Of a stretch of DNA of 64,000 nucleotides, positions 36,374-64,000 are shown piece after piece. The notes beneath the pieces were generated by a model. That model worked only from the letters and a program-made list of their open reading frames with translations. It had not been told where the DNA came from and searched no databases. The stretch is from Pterobdella sp. o SKG-2022 (lineage: Eukaryota > Annelida > Clitellata > Hirudinida > Piscicolidae). Where the stretch lies: contig OZ038320.1 of the NCBI GenBank assembly GCA_964035795.1, positions 3,225,896 to 3,289,895 of the forward strand, written 5' to 3'. How positions within the stretch are numbered: position 1 is the first letter of the stretch; each line of letters starts with the position of its first letter. Both the position numbers and the translations under genes were made by a program.

Positions 36374-36622
36374 CTCGAAAACTCAAAAAGGCTCTAAAAA
36401 TGGAAATATTGTAAGTATATATTCCAATAAATTTGATGTTATTTGGAAAAAATCGGTATGAAATATTATAGACTAATAATACACTATTCTTTAAAATAAA
36501 ATATCAAACCCCATACAACTTAACCTGCAACCAAATACAGAGATTTCAATAGTAAAAATTGTTTTGTACAATAAAACCAAATGCCTAAATTTTGAAGATC
36601 TTCGCAGAACCTGAGACCATCC

Positions 36623-63953
<27,331 letters not shown>

Positions 63954-64000
63954 CTGAATAATAATAAATTAATAAATAATGACACTAAACAAAAACAAAT

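Overview
The window is a low-GC, intron-rich animal genome segment, most likely from an invertebrate. The evidence is GT-AG introns of tens to thousands of bases, four different non-LTR retrotransposons, long di-, tri- and tetranucleotide microsatellites, tRNA-like SINE debris, and two metazoan protein-coding genes. I cannot name the species. A 200-base run of N (21427-21626) shows it is a draft assembly.

Both recognisable genes lie on the minus strand. (1) PSME4, the PA200/Blm10 proteasome activator, occupies 36623 to about 63953 and continues past the right edge. I placed 61 exons, mostly 30-170 nt, ending in the HbYX-type tail NYYA-stop. (2) A HECT E3 ubiquitin ligase of the HECW (NEDL) family occupies 11660 to about 35614, about 1 kb downstream of the PSME4 stop. 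I placed 23 exons: long Asn-rich N-terminal exons, two WW domains, the helical segment between WW2 and HECT, and a complete HECT domain whose catalytic-cysteine exon is 11660-11771. The adjoining exons join in frame where I checked phase, which was at most HECW junctions.

Both genes are loaded with insertions. The 8.8-kb HECW intron 14186-22982 holds a 5'-inverted (twin-primed) LINE with a 13-bp target-site duplication (14924-17220), a decayed APE-type LINE (about 17590-21213, minus) ending at a (CATA)n array, and the assembly gap. A CR1/L2-like LINE tail (about 31880-32560, plus) lies in another HECW intron, next to the WW1 exon. PSME4 introns hold an APE-type LINE with a PHD-like zinc finger (about 37180-39660, minus) and a nearly full-length restriction-like-endonuclease LINE (about 57300-60650, plus). 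A 298-bp repeat occurs twice in opposite orientation (22592-22888 and 56421-56718) and is about 99% identical.

The left part (1-11.6 kb) is mostly AT-rich. It holds a 470-codon Asn/His/Cys-rich open frame (3829-5241, minus), a possible membrane-spanning exon (2236-2422, minus), a SINE-like segment and several striking hairpins, the best being a perfect 51-bp-arm foldback at 11147-11262.

Both genes act in the ubiquitin-proteasome pathway: HECW-type ligases ubiquitinate substrates, and PA200 caps and opens the 20S proteasome. Their adjacency may be coincidence. No clearly novel multi-gene system was found. The most interesting observations are the twin-primed LINE, the loss of the PA200 Asn-Phe pair, the large insertion in the HECT domain, the GC-AG intron and the nested foldback.
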